From NCBI GenBank assembly GCA_014621425.1, contig JAANBB010000123.1, forward strand, positions 31,243 through 95,242: a stretch of 64,000 nt of DNA, written 5' to 3'. The position numbers and the translations under genes were made by a program. The notes beneath the pieces are model-generated. The model was not told where the DNA came from and did no database searches. It worked only from the letters and a program-made list of their open reading frames with translations. Of the stretch, positions 46,723-60,260 are shown in pieces (within the stretch, counting starts at the first letter, position 1; every line of letters begins with the position of its first letter). The DNA comes from Cylindrodendrum hubeiense. Lineage: Eukaryota; Ascomycota; Sordariomycetes; Hypocreales; Nectriaceae.

Positions 46723-47897
46723 TTAGAAGATTCTGCCTGCAAAGGTCATAACGCCCGCCAGCATGGGGACAAGGAGAAGCAAGGGGTAAGAGGCGCGCAG
46801 GGCAGCGCCAGCACCAATAGGTACAATCTTGCCCTCGGAGTTCCATTCCCAGCCGCTAGGGACGGCGCCAGTAGAAGGCCGGGCGGATGCGACCCAGGGC
46901 CAGCCAGTTTGCGTAGCCGTGGCAGTGCTGTCGTCGACGGCAATGCCGACGGGGACATCGGCGGTAGCAGTGGTTCCGGAAGCAGTGGCGGTGACGGTAA
47001 TGGAGTCACCATCCGCGTTGCCGTTGATTTCGCCGCCGACGGCCTCAATAGAGTCCCAGGAGCCAGAGGTGTCGGTGTACTTGTACTCGCTGCCTGTTGA
47101 GTAGTCGGTGACTTTGATGCTCTGGACCAGCATCGAAAAGGGGCCTTTGGTGTAGTCGGTCGGGCCCTCTGCCCACTTGATAGTTCCGGCGGCATTGCTG
47201 GAGTCACCGCCGGACCAGGCACCGAACTTGATTTGCATGGGCGTCTGCGGGTACTGGTCGTTCTCGGCATCGTCGTAGTTCAGTGTCCTGACGGCAGTGC
47301 CGCTGGCCATCCACACGATGCGGTCCTGGGTCCAGTCGATGGTGTAGGTGATCCACTCCGACTGCGTGCCAGTGACATCATGGAACTGGCCGCGGTTGTA
47401 CGTCGTCGTCTGGCCCTTGCCAAAGTAGTTGGACTGCATCTGGTCGGCTTCGGCGCCGAGCCACTCGAGATCAATCTCGTCGAGGTCGTCGGACTGGAGG
47501 ACGAGGGAGGAGACGATACCGGCGCCAGGGGCGGCTTTCATGGTGATCTCGACGCGGCCAAACATGATGTAAAAGAGGGAGCCGAGCTGCGGGGCATCTC
47601 CGCTCTGGGAGACGGTAAAGGAGGCACCGTTGTCGTCGTATGTCGGAGAACCGGAGGCGGCGAACGAGTCGACCTCGCCTTGGGTGAAGTCAACGTCGAT
47701 AGTCATGCCGAGGGCGGTATCAGCTTCGCATGACGCTGCGCGGAGGGGTTGGTCAGTGTCGATACACGGCTGGGTGAGCTGCAGAATAATGACTTACTGC
47801 TCTCCAAAGGGTTGCAGCTGCTCCATGTCTGTGCTGAGACTGTGTCGGCAAGCAGAGCCGCCGAGGCCGCGAGGGCCGAGGTGATTGACCATCTCAT
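46723..47897 (-). CDS. Crh-family cell wall transglycosidase (GH16), GPI-anchored
   Basis: Two exons on the minus strand (47897-47798, 47735-46723) encode 370 residues. A signal peptide covers residues 1-22 (cleavage after TVSA). The GH16 catalytic string is DEIDLEWLG, with Glu120 as likely nucleophile, Asp122 as assistant and Glu124 as acid/base. The motif TYTIDWTQDRIVWMASG and the run GGDSSNAAGTIKWAEGPTDY are typical of the Crh1/Utr2 group, which links chitin to beta-1,3- and beta-1,6-glucan at the wall. Cysteines after the signal peptide (SSCNPLESTSCEAD) match the conserved disulfide pairs. A Thr/Ala-rich stalk follows the domain, and the C-terminal ~20 residues are hydrophobic, as for GPI transfer, with a probable omega site in the small residues before. 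Its place is the outer plasma membrane and wall. Confidence 0.94.
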
Positions 47898-50419
47898 GAT
47901 GATGAGTGTGCGGGTTTGGAATGGAGATTGTTGGGTATGCAAGTAAACGCAGGAGGATCGATCGGGTTCGACGAGAAGGGATGCCTTGGTATGCAGTAGT
48001 TGCAATTGTCAAGTGCGTGTCCGAGACAGGGTTGACTCGATGGCTACTCGAATGACTCGACAATGTTACACAAACGGCTGTTGACTCGAGCTGCTGGTAG
48101 AGGTGTAGGATGCAAGACGCAAGATGCAACCAACCGGCTATCCGACAGCGGGAAGCAACGATATATGGGACAGTAGCGCAAAATAGGCCGCGTTGTCCAT
48201 AGCAGGGTTTTCCGGTCCCTGGGGTACGCACCAGGGCCCAATGTCTGGGATCGTGTGGTGGTTGAGCGCAGGCAATTGGCCTGTTGATACGAACTTGGGA
48301 GGTTGGGTGCATCTCGGCGTCACGCTTGGGGCCTGATGATGTCGTTGCGGGTGGGGCCGGAGTGGCTGGTAGTCGGAAGCCGGGTGGCTGGGGTGGGGCT
48401 GATGCCCCCAAGTTAAATTACGCCACATCACCTACCCTATATGCTGCGCTCCCGCTACACCACGCGGTGCTGCGTGCCACGACTGGTTGTCTAAGTGTCT
48501 ATTCTCTGGTTCTGAGTATTTTATCATAGCAAATATCAGGTAATTTTGACCTTCATTTGTCCAATTTGCCCAGGTTGTGATGAGATTGGACAGACCGGCA
48601 TTCTGTTGGGTCAATTTCCATCTTTCTACCAGGATGGTAACTACAAGCAGTTGCAATGTTCTTAACTCAAATATTACAGCATGTTCAATAGAATAACAGC
48701 ACACAAAGCACAGTTGGAATCACGTACAACATCAGGGGAGCAGTATCCTAATCAACACGGAGTTGGTGCGCAGGCGCCTTGACCTTCAAATCTTTCCGCC
48801 TCAAACGTTGCTACCCAGACAAGGTTGCGAGAACAGCAGGCAATGATATCACTTATGTGCGTCATACTCCTACGTGGTTATAACAAAACTACAAGTAAGC
48901 CAATCCCGGATGAACTATCTCAAATTACACAGCAACCAGACTCCATACCGTATATACTAAATTTGAGTTCCACAACGCCCGACAAGGGACGAAGGTTCCG
49001 GGCCGCCCGGGAGCGAAGCAGATCCTGACGAGCGACACCACCTACCCTATACAAGATCATGCCACTTCCCCTCCATCCTCACCGTCCCGACCAAAGCAAC
49101 ATCATCACACCACATCACAACTCAACTCAATGTTCCAAGCGGTTCCGGCCATGCAGTGCAAAGCAAAACCCCAGAGGAATAAAAAAGAAACCCGAAAATA
49201 CACTCGCCACCACCGAAGCAACCCGATGGCTTCCGCCTTCTCGTGATGCATCGCGGATTTCGCCCTCTGTCACAGACAGAGTGGATGACATGACGTGTCA
49301 GACAGACAGACGGTCCCGAGAACGTGCCATCCGACGTGCCATCCGACCGTGACGCCCCTCATCATCCGCAGGAAAACACGGCCCTGCATTTCAGATCTCG
49401 CCCTGCCCTCGGGCCCGATCCCATAGCCAAATCCCTTGCATCCTCCCCACCCGCACTCCGGTGCCATGCCGTGACATGAGGCCATCCGTCTCCCAACGTC
49501 GCTACGACTTGTCCCAGAGTGACAGCTGATTCCCCACCCTCTGTCATCCAAACACTGCGGCGCCTGCATATACCGTCCCCACCAACCGAAGCGTAATGTG
49601 AACCTTGGAGCAGTCCTTTACCGCAGAGCCGCCTGCTCGGATCTCAAGACGTCAACGGTCCGGATTCCGCCGATGAGGAAGGTCATCGACCAAAGGGTAG
49701 GCAGGCTGACAGGATGCAGAGACCAGGTATCGACATCGACCGATGACTTTCAAAGTGCATCCTGTGGACTAGCTCAAGCAACTTTGCTTCTCTAGGTTGG
49801 ACTAGACATAATAGACTCACTTATGGCAACGCATAATAAATGACAGGTGACATGACGTTTGAGCTGCGCAAACGGTGCCTCACTGGATATGCCCGAGCGC
49901 GTCAAACAGATTCTCACTGACAAGCGCAGTTTGAGCAAACCGCCGAGCCAAGCAAGGAAGAAGAGAAACAACTCGAGACCGATCTGCTGCATGCGAATCA
50001 TGACATCGAGAGCTGTCCTGAGTCACCACGCCTCGGAGTGCTCCAGCACTCCACTTACAGATGCTCAACGGTTTGTTTTCCACCGTCACGATTGGACTGG
50101 GGGCACCCCACTGACGCACAAACACGCACATCAGAAAGACTGCGTCTCGTGTCTTGGTTTCTTGGTTTTGTGTCGGTGCCCCTCGCGTTGGTGGCCCCAG
50201 ATGACTGGTTTCCAGGTCCTCGGGGCGCCTGTGTTAGATGCAGTTGAGACCTTCTTGGATCAGGCCATCAGTGGTTCAGAATGTGCTAGGTTTGCTCAAA
50301 ATGGACACGACTGGCATAACTCGCCTGCATTAGCACCCTCGCACCCTCGCATAACGCCGCAATAAATCGTGCGATGAATCATGTAGGAAAAAGAAACAAG
50401 GCGAAGGAGAGGGAGCGAG

Positions 50420-50455
50420 AGTGAGAGTGGGAGTGGGAGTGGGAGTGGGAGTGAG
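50420..50455. repeat. Hexanucleotide repeat (GAGTGG)
   Basis: About six imperfect GAGTGG/GAGAGT units in a purine-only strand. Confidence 0.75.
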
Positions 50456-53400
50456 GGAAGAGACAGCAAAAGTAAAAAGAAAAAGGTGAAGGCGGCACAT
50501 TGTTCGGAGTACGGAGTAGTGCGTCTCACATCGAGACAAACAAGACTAGTGACACCATGGCGGGTTCAATCAGCGGTGAATGAAGCACGACAATAGCAGA
50601 GGGAGAAAAAATATGCCGAAATGAACTCTCTCGTCCCTGTTCGTGTTTACCGTAACAAACCTTGGATGCCTCGGATCACGTATTGCGGTGACCCGAAGCT
50701 GCCGAAACGCAAAAAAACCAAATCCCCAGCCCAGCAAACCCAGCAAACTCGAGGCCAAGCGGGCGGTGGTGACCTTGTAAAGCCATACTCAGTACAGAAC
50801 CAAAGACATGGGCTTGCGCTAGATCTATGCACTACCGCAGGTCTTGGATATCACACCCATCACCAAGCATCCGGTTACCAGGAGCCCATACGTCTGTATC
50901 CGTATTCTATCCATAGGTACGGAGTACAGAGTGCGCTTGAAGATAGTCTCCGACTGTCTGCCGCTGTCTCCACACGTATGACCCTCTTGCCGTGCCGCTG
51001 TCCCATTTAGGATCGAGGTACGGCTCGAAGGGCCTGCCCACTTCCATCTCCTCTTCCCAACGTACTAAAAAGTTTTTTCCCTCTCTCTCTCCGCTGTCTC
51101 TTTACTTTTTGTTCATGGGGGCCATGGCGGGAAAGGCCTCAACCGGAGGCGGAAGCGTGGGACGACCCGCGCTCTATACTTGCTTTTTCCTTGTCCCAGC
51201 ACCGGTAGTTAGAAAGCCCACTTGGTCAAGGACCACTTTTCGACAGCTGGCTTCATTTTCTCCCCCATCAATCTGAGAGATCACAATTAAGCGCCAATTT
51301 CGCCTGCCGCGTCCTCTTCAGTGGCGTAGAAGCCCGTGTATCAGGCATGGCCTTTGCTTCCTGAGAGGTCCGACTAGTCACTCAGGTGAAAAGCAGCAGG
51401 CTGGGCTAAGAAATGTGGCTTGGAAAATCAAGAAATGGCCAGGTCCAACACAGGACTCATGGAAATGGAGACGTTGATCACCTGTGGGTCGCCATCAGTC
51501 GAAAGACGCCGAAGGTGGACTTCGCCAATGGGTCGTGCTGGAGCAAACAAGCGATTGCTGCAACTAACAACTGAGACAGTCTTTCGTTGCGTCACGTGAA
51601 CGCGACACTAAGCAAGCCCTCCTCTCTGTTATGAGAACCTCAAGTGTTAGTTGCTTGAGATGGCCAGACGCCTCCAAGTACTAAATGGCACTTATCGGTA
51701 TGGCGATGATCCCAATGTGCCATAGAGGCACGACGTGTCCCACGTAAAGCCGGTCATGAATATGATATCAAGATATGTACTCAGACCATTCCGGGTGACC
51801 CCACTCCATGACAGATAGACCCCGAGCTTTTGATAAGTCCGGAGACGCTCGCTCCATCAGATAGAGAGGTAGTCATGGCTTGGTGATAGTAGACTAGCCA
51901 GATGGTCTGTGGGTGTGTCTGGTCGTGGGGTTGATAAGTCCTGGCGATAACGCTGACACAGCGTAAGCACTCCGCTTGGTTCTATCAGTTCACCCGGAAG
52001 CCGGAGAAATGGGGAGACCACCTGTTCTGTGGGAGACACCTGCGACTCAGTCGCCCACCGTCGCACCTTACTTTGTTCAGCATTGATGTGGACTTCGTCA
52101 AGCATTGCTGTGGTGACTCGCCCAAGCCGAGGTGACGAATCTCTTTGGTTTCCACCTTGCCAGATCGTCAACATGGATTCTGGAGGCGACATCACGAACC
52201 GAACCGGCCACCAGTTCATATCATTGAATGTTGATCTCGCGTCATGCTGAGTCGGGCCTGAGATTGAGCTGGTGGGGTCTGAAACCTTCGAGAAGGCCCA
52301 GGGACATGGTCGGCGGAATGACCATTTGGTCTCACAGGGGTGAGAGCTAGCGCTAGCTGGGGGGGCCACCCATCCAGGGCACCCTTGGATACGGGCTGAT
52401 TTCAAGCTGCCTCCACACTTGGTCGGTCGTTACGTCGGAGCATGGTGTATTGACTCGCGGTGAAGCGGACACACCACGTCGAGACGATCTAGGCCAACCT
52501 TGAGGGAGCTGTCAAGCCTAATTTGCGAGGCTCTTAGAGCGGCCTCTGGGGTTGATCTGTGGGACCTACAAGGCAGTCCCATGTTGATGAATGCATGAAC
52601 GACAAAACGAGGCATCCCGTCACTTGTCCGGGGGAAGACGTCAGCCGGGTTTCGGATACGTCTTAGCAATAACCTGACGACTCTATCCGAGCCTTTCCCA
52701 GAAGATCTAGCAGACGCCATGGCGACGTTGACTTGCTGGCTGGGAGTCGCCACCGCTAGACGAGGCATTGAGCCAACAACGACTAGCAACAATGCTGGGC
52801 TAAAGCGGAAGCATAGGCGATTGAGCCGCGGTAGAAATCCCGTTGCTCAGGGCTGTAACGTGAGCTAACGAAGATGCGTATCTGGGAGGGGATCTTCCAG
52901 AATCATGTCAAAATGCGGCCGGCCCCACGCTCAATGGGACAGGAAGGTGGTGGATTCGTTGGAATACAGTCGTCGCGCAGTGCATTTCGCCGGTCTGGAA
53001 TCCGGGGAGCGTCCCAAGGCCCGGAGGACAAGGGTGTTTGCAGTCCTAGTCCCCGTGGCTCTTATCAGCGAGATTGGCTGGCCACACGGCTACGTATCCG
53101 GGCCGTTGTCCAATTCCCAGCATTCCCAGCACCAGGATGCCAAGGCCCGCCGGCCTCTGGCCTTTGGAGGGGACCCTGGGCTAGCGGCCTATTGAGACAG
53201 GACCACCATCAGGGTCCATCCAGTGTCAGTGTCCCCCGGCCGAGCCAAGCACGCTCGCTTCCAGGACACCGTGCTGGGACCTCAGGATGGTACGTACAGC
53301 CGGGTCGAAAGGTCCATTTTTGGGGGCTTGCGGCCCCAGGTTGATTGGAGGTGGTCTGGGTGCCGCGCCATCAGTGACACCCACGCACGGTTGAAGGATT

Positions 53401-54255
53401 GAGGCAACCTCAGTCGGACTGAGTTCTCGGGGTCGGCGAACTGGCCTGGCAGCTGCAGGCCGGGGAAGAAGGAAATTTTTTCTTCGACAATAGTTGTTCC
53501 CTCACATGCAACCTCACGGCGCTGGTTGAGATCCCTGGGGCATTAGTCCGGGGTCGTGCGGTTGATGACAAGGGCAGAGGGCCAACTGAATCCAGTACGA
53601 CGGATCTTGTTGCTTGCTGCAGACATAGGTAGGACTTAGGTCCTGGCCTGATCGGAGACGGCCCAACCGCATCTGTGGTGGCGATAACCCGCCCCGAAAC
53701 GGCTAGATGAGGACGCTACACTCCCACGTCCTGCGGTTTGGGGTCGCGAGTGGGAACGTGATGACTCGTTGCAGATCGTTAGGTAAGTGTCCGCCGCGTT
53801 GCTCGCACGTATCTCTATGCCACAATGCACCAGGCTGTGCGCAGCCGGTTCCGCGACGCCCAAACCAAGCACTAGCCAGTCAACGGAGCTGACGACATCC
53901 TGGTGCTGGGGTCTGTGCCGCCAATGGCCTCTGCGCGACGGTGGTGTTGATAGCTTCAAAGCACGTTCCCTGGAGCTTACGGAGTATGCTATACAGGGAT
54001 GACCGACGGCTCGGCTTGGAGGATCAGTGGAACAGAAGGACCGCCATGGCCTCCCGTGTCAAGGTTTAGGTGGTTGGTGTTGTGATGCTCGATGGCGATT
54101 GATGGCCGCCGATGAAGCAGCTGACGATTCTGGGGCAATCCGGTGCGAGTGGCTCGGTGGCGACGGGTCATCGTGGGCCAAAGGTGGAGGAGCGAGGGTG
54201 GAGGGTGGAGGGTAGCAAGGTGGGATGGAAGGATGAATGGCCACGGTGGGCGGTT

Positions 54256-54295
54256 GGCTGGATGGCTGGATGGCTGAATGGCTGGATGGATTGAT
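54256..54295. repeat. Octanucleotide repeat (GGCTGGAT)
   Basis: About five units of GGCTGGAT/GGCTGAAT in tandem, in non-coding DNA. Confidence 0.75.
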
Positions 54296-54386
54296 GAAGG
54301 TTGGCAGAGGCGGAATCACAGATGCAAGACGGGCGAGCAGCGTTCATGTGAGTGTTCACATTGTGGCACATACTTAGTGTGTGATA

Positions 54387-54415
54387 AGGTAGGCAGGTAA
54401 GGTAGGCAGGCAGGT
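54387..54415. repeat. Short GTAGGCAG-type tandem repeat
   Basis: AAGGTAGGCAGG occurs twice with a four-base remnant between and after the copies. Confidence 0.65.
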
Positions 54416-55054
54416 TTCAGTGAGGTGCCGAATTGCGAATGGATGCATGTGGTTGGTGATTGGGGTGCGGTTGTGTGCCTTCCCACCTGAGGTAGGCCTG
54501 GAGGAAGTGACTTCGAACGGAGGACGAGACCATTGAAGGATGTGTACGCCACCCTTCTTCGCATCTGTTGGTGACTCGCCGTACCTGCTCAAGTGTGCTA
54601 ATGTGATAATGCATTCGTGCTTGCGTTTGCACAAGCGGACCGGTGCGACGGTGGTGCGGTGTGGTGGCCACAACTGGCCGCCGTTCCTGTTCCTGCATAA
54701 TGGCGGCGTCACAGGCTGCACAGCCTGCGCCATGGGAGGGACTGCGGTGCAATCTGCAACAGGACGCCGCCATGTAAGGTACTAAGCAGCTAAGGCGAGC
54801 TGCACAAGGTGGTACCGCAGTGCCCGCAGTGCCACCAGCCGGTCACAGATGCGACACCGACAGCGAGGGCGACAGCGGCGACCAGGCCCCGTCTGGATTC
54901 GGTACCCGCCTCTTGGGTTGAGTTGACAGCGTCCAGCTTCGAGGCACTTGCCCGATGCAGCAGGACGAGCAACGGTGCATCGCAGGCAGCGAGACAAGAA
55001 AAGAACCGCATGATGAGAGGACCACTTCTTCGGCGTCGACGAACACCCCTGACC

Positions 55055-55090
55055 TGGCCTTGACGGGCCTTGACGGGCCCTGACGGGGCC
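55055..55090. repeat. 10-bp tandem repeat (TTGACGGGCC)
   Basis: Three to four units with single-base changes. The core is shared with the repeat block at 8956-9030, 46 kb away. Confidence 0.7.
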
Positions 55091-57408
55091 ATGGCCTGGC
55101 AGGATGCCAAGATGCCCTGCGACATCGACCTCATCGCTGTTAGAGTGGTTCGGGGACGCTGGCGATGACTGCCTCTAGTGGCGACGATCGACAGCCGGCA
55201 GATGGCTGAGAGCCCCCGGTCCTGGAGGCCCTCGAGGGACAGACGCGGGAGGGGTCATGGGGGTCCTGAAGGCCCTGAGGCCCTGAGCCCTGAGAACTCA
55301 GGCAAAGCGAGGGCGTTATGCAGCTTCCTGAGTCGAGTCCCTGTAGCAGAAACGGTCAGCATCACCGCCATTATGCAGGCACATGCACACTTACGCAGTA
55401 GGCACACCGCGGATGTGCTTGGGAAGGTGGGGGCTGCGATTGCGAAATGAGCATGTACGCTTTGTGCGGTGTTTGTGCGGTGTTTTGTGCTAGACATATG
55501 TCCATCCGGGGACACTGCCCCGCGCGCTATGAACGGAGCCCGCCCAGTTCCTGGCTAATGCAACGTTGAGCACAGCACCAGCCAATACCTTTATGCAGAG
55601 CTAGGGTTTCAGGTCCGGGACAACCTTGTGCTGGCCAATGGGACGCAACCCGGGGACTTAGCCTGCAAATAGTCAAGCGGCCACAATTCGGTGCACCGTC
55701 GTTCACAATCTGTCTGCACTCGCTTGTGACTTATCTTGTCCCCCACCTGGCTTTCATCTGGTCTAGACGGACAGGACGGACGTCAGTAGTGGGCTCTAGA
55801 AGGGAAGGTGCGAGGACATGGACCCCGATCGACCGACGCCAAAACGCACAGATAGAGTTCAGACGAACCCACGAGCACCGGAGAGACACCAAGCGGCCAG
55901 AGAGAGAGAGAGACATCAACGCACACGGACTCGAGATCAGATCATCGAGGCCGTTTAGCGGGAAGCGCTAGGTCCACGCACATGCTCCATGCCACGGGCT
56001 GCCCACGGGTTGGCGAAGATGTTTCACCTCCAAGGTTCCGAATGCGACATTCATTGGTCCCTGCCGAACACCTGGGAGCTTCTGGAACGTTGGCGACTCG
56101 AGGCCGACGACGCGGCCGTTTTCTGGGGCCGACTGTTGCATGGTTGTAATGGCATGGGCGACGTCGGTTCAAAGAGAGAAGTTGCCCCGATTGGGAGAGT
56201 GGACATTCGGTGCCATTTCCATGCTGAGCTAACCGACCCAAGGGATTGGGAATTGCAAGCCGGCTTCCAATACCCTTCTTGAACACCGCCTGCGAGGTTA
56301 GGTTGACAGGTCGTTAATGGTGGGCGGGGGCGGGCTCAAATCTATGCTCTGCCGCCCACCTCCCAGTCACTTGGGACGGGGCTATGATTCGGTTCAGATA
56401 CTCTCTTACACTCGGAAATTCACGAACCCCGGCTGCCGGTTTACCATGCCCTCAGGCTCGAGTGAGGCGTCTCAGGCTCTCTTACGACATGACACCACCA
56501 TCGACAGACGGGGAGCGGGAGCAGGCGAAGCCACAATCGGCCGGATAAGAGGTACGATCTTTGACAGAGTTCAACGCCGGGCAGTACGGAGTAGCGGATC
56601 CAAGCAAGACCAAGCTTTGTTATCTGGGTGACACGAGGGCTGGCGCTATAGCGGGATTGGAAGTTGGCAGTGCGTGCCGTGGGACCATATATTTTAGTGC
56701 AGATCTTGATCTAGGTAGTTCGCACCAAGTGGCCGACGTGAATCTGACTCGGTGACCATGTCTGGAGCTGGAGGGAGAACGGTTAGTGTCGACGAGAGGC
56801 CTGCGGCGCGGCTCGGAGGCCGTCGTCGTTAGTCAGTGGGCTCGGGGAATCTCCATGACGAGCCGCCGGCTGGGGTCCACGCCGGACCAGTGCGAGAGGC
56901 GTTGTCGCCGCCATCGTCGTCAACGCCGCCGTGGCCGCCGTATGTACGCTGCCCGCGGCCGGCGATGCATGGTGCATGGTGCATCGGTCTCGTGCGGTCG
57001 TGGGGACAGCTGAGCAGGATTCCCAGCGAATGCAGCCCGGGGCGGCGGCGGGGCGAGTGGAAGGCCAATGGGCCATTCTTGGGCCCGAAGGGGCACTGGA
57101 GCAGACGACAAGCACACCCGAGCGCCCAGACCAGGCGGGAAAAAGCAACGAGGCAAGGCGAGCGGCCGGACAGTGCCTCCCCGAGGGCCCAAAAGGGTAT
57201 ACCAGGAGCAGCAATTGGCCGGGATCGGGGCCGGAACCCACTGGATGCATTACGCCTTGGTTTGCTTTGGGTCGACCGAAGTGCCTTGGAGGGCCGCTCG
57301 TAGTTGTGAGTGGCTGGCCAGCTGTGCTATCATATTTTTGTGTGTTTCGTATTCAGCGCCCTCCCAGTGGTTTGGAGAGGCTCCAGCGGGTGTGTCCCAG
57401 TGTCCACC

Positions 57409-57458
57409 ACCAAGTCCCAAGTCCCAAGTCCCAAGTTCCAAGCCCCAAGCCCCAAGCC
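57409..57458. repeat. 7-bp tandem repeat (CCCAAGT/CCCAAGC)
   Basis: Seven units in tandem; unit sequence drifts from CCCAAGT to CCCAAGC along the array, which suggests expansion from more than one founder. Confidence 0.8.
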
Positions 57459-58935
57459 TCCAGCGGCGGGCTGCACTGCGTAAGGTGCATACGCCGCTTA
57501 GCGGGACAACGGCGATGCCACCATTCCGCGACACGCACTTACGCAACCTCTGTTGGCCGCTCACCTCATCCACGTCTGGCTCATTGTCATCGTTATCGTC
57601 ACCCACTATTCACCGCCCACCTTTGGCTATCCACAGTCCGCAATCCACAACCACTGGCACCGCCGCGCCCACATCAAGCCAGGTAGTGCCTTCGTGCAGC
57701 TGGGTACGGTTGGTACAGATTTGCCCATGGCTCAAGTAGGTAGGTGCCTAAGGCCTCCGTCCCGCTATGCACCAACCGTTGTGCGCGTCCGACGTCAGAG
57801 CTCACCGGGCTTGCCGCATAAAATTAATCCTGGCGGAGTCGTCGGTTTTTATCCCAATCTATCGGCGTTGTACCTTGGCCGGGAGGGTGCAGTGGCATGA
57901 CCGCTCGTATCCTGACGCTGCGAGTGCCACCCTCCGCAACCGCAATGCGAGTTCTAGTGGGTGGACTCGTAAACCTGTGGAAATCGCTGCGTGTAGCAGC
58001 ATCAGACATGGCATTGACGGGATCCATCCCCGGGTTGGATCGTCCATGCGAGCGGGCAACTTAAATCAGGAACGGGCAGGCAGAGGCAACCGAATGCAAG
58101 GAAGACAGTCAAGCAAGCAGGAAGCAAGCAGCAATCAACCAAGGAAACATTCAAGGAAGCAATCCAGCAAGAAAGCTCGAGTAGGCGCAGCACATGAAGC
58201 CAGCCAACGGCGAGTCCAGCCATCCAGAACGTTGATCACCAACTGCCGGAGCTGTTCCCACCTGTTTCGCTCACGCCCGTATGGGTTCAGACCCAACCAG
58301 ACTGCCAGTGAGACCACACCGGCGGGCTCCCTCCTCAAACCGCGAGTCGGTGACGTCGAGCGGCGTCTTCCAAGCGTCCAAGCATCCAAGCAGAAGCCGG
58401 CGTCTGGGTGATCAGCGAGGGAGGCAGCGCGACGCCGGCGTCTGTACCTTGCATTGGCCGACTGACGATGCGTCGGAACACAGCGGTCGAGGACGGGCGG
58501 ATGTGACACGACATCAGCCCAGCGAATGGCTGTGCACATGTCGCGCCGGGCGAGGTGCACAACACGGTATGAGTGGACAAGTGATAGTTGTGCACGGCCG
58601 TGATGAGCGAGTCGTGGTGATTTGCGGGTGATTCGCATTGACTGGCGAGGGCGCGGCCCTATCAGTGAGCGGGATTATGCAGCCCTTGTGACGCGGTTTG
58701 CGTGCCACTTGGGACTTGGGACCGAACGGACGAGTGGGACTGCACAATAACGCGCCCTGGATGGGGCCTCGACATAACTCAAGAGCGCGTCTGGCATCCG
58801 CGGATCCTACTGGCGGGCTCGCAGGGTGCGTGATGGGCGCGAGTAGAGTCCTTTGAGTGGTAGAGGGGGGTTGGAGGGAGCATGATAAGAGACAGGGCGA
58901 GCAAAACCGGCCGTTCGGCGTCGTGGATTGTGCGA

Positions 58936-58985
58936 GGTGTGGTGTGGACTTGTGTGGACTTGTGTGGATTGTGTTATGTGGATTG
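58936..58985. repeat. 10-bp tandem repeat (GTGTGGACTT)
   Basis: Two perfect units and three degenerate ones (GTGTGGATT, TATGTGGATT) follow each other. Confidence 0.7.
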
Positions 58986-59304
58986 CTGGATTGTGGCCAC
59001 ACTCACAGACATGCATACGAAGGCACAAAGTACGAGACTGGGCCAAGAAACCAAGGCACAAGGTCTTGCACAAGCGACACAAGCGATGGCGGAGGGGGCC
59101 CCTACATCACGACACTGCGACTCTACGACCGACTCTCCGACACTGCTACACTACTGTGCACTAATTTGCCCAGCTGGAGAATCAGTCGGGCATGGGTCTG
59201 CGGACAGGACTGGACTGGCTCCGAGCAGCGCTTCATATCGCGGCCCATCCGGGCGTCGAGGGCCCGTCCAGAATTAGAAAGGCCTAGTGGCTGCGCCATG
59301 ATGG

Positions 59305-59336
59305 GTGGTGTGGACGGGGTGGACGGGGTGGACGGA
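59305..59336. repeat. 9-bp tandem repeat (GGGTGGACG)
   Basis: Three and a half units in tandem in non-coding GC-rich DNA. Confidence 0.75.
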
Positions 59337-60185
59337 CGACACCAGGACACCACCGGGCCTCCACTACTAGCATGCACACGAGCCAGGACCAGGCAGGGCT
59401 CAGCCAGGGCCAACCCAGCCCAGGCCGCATCTGATGTTTCCCTTGCCCCAGACACGGTTGGACAGGGGTCTGGGGGACTCTGCCGTCTGGCCCGCCGGGT
59501 GGGATGCGGATGTGGATATGGACGTGGTGGATGTGGATCTTGGTGGATGGCCCTGCGTACCCACTCACCAACCCTGGCCCCGTCAAGTGAGACAGGACGT
59601 GGAGGCGACGGAGGGTTTTCCATCTGCCTATCGAGCGCTCTGCGTCGACCCGTGGGCGTCCAACGCCGGACCTCGTCCTCGTACATATCAATCGATGGTC
59701 CCCGTGCCCTCCCATCGCCCGACCTCCTCTTCACCCTAGGTATGATCGACAACCGTGTCTGATCTGGCGCTGTGTGAATCCTTCTTCTCTTTTATGACCT
59801 CTCGGCTCTTCCTTCTTTTGTGACTCGGTTTCTTTGCTTGGATATCCTCGTCTTCGAGAATCCCTACACACTCATTACATCGCGGCCCTCTCAATCCTCG
59901 TCTCGTCCTGTCTCGTCCTGTCATATCTCGACCAGCTAGAACAGACACTTGAGTCCCATGTACAACAACCTCAACATCGCAACCACCCGAGTCACTCTAT
60001 AGACAGCTCTTGCTCCGCCAAGTACTGTCGTCCATTCACTTTCCGCCAAGGAACCGAACAACCACACCATCTTTAGGCCGACTGCCGCCCATCGCAAACC
60101 AACTGTACCATTTACAATACCAAATACCTAATTCTTAAACAAAACCCCAACACCACCACTAACGCAAAGCCAAATCAACAAGAAG

Positions 60186-60255
60186 GTTTGTGCCATCCCC
60201 AAGAACCAAACTGCACCGTCTGGCGGCCATGACTGACTCGATTTGCCGCTTACAG
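60186..60255 (+). other. Probable intron in the 5' untranslated region of the msn2-type gene
   Basis: A GTTTGT donor at 60186, a CTGAC branch-like site at about 60231-60235 and a TTACAG acceptor ending at 60255, only five bases before the ATG at 60261, form a 70-base intron of normal fungal shape. Confidence 0.5.
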
Positions 60256-60260
60256 CAGAG

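Larger units (their letters stand above)
47898..60260. other. 12.4-kb gene desert upstream of the msn2-type gene
   Basis: No gene could be recognised on either strand. The first kilobase is mixed, 48.4-49.0 kb is AT-richer, and from ~49 kb the sequence is GC-rich, low in stops and full of overlapping frames on all strands, which is expected by chance at this composition. Several short tandem repeats are listed separately. Four exact TACGGAGTA words lie here (50512, 50919, 53978, 56585). I found no terminal repeats, transposase or reverse transcriptase motifs, nor tRNA boxes. The part after ~59.7 kb is pyrimidine-rich and probably belongs to the long leader of the gene at 60261. Confidence 0.55.

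Noticed and set aside
56931..57739. Two long overlapping plus-strand frames (251 and 223 codons)
   Set aside because: They overlap each other and minus-strand frames in GC-rich DNA with few stops, include a 7-bp tandem array, and show no family likeness.
58857..59762. 301-codon plus-strand frame
   Set aside because: It starts with GTG, runs through two tandem repeat arrays (giving GVDGVDGVDG), has open frames opposite it and no recognisable domain.
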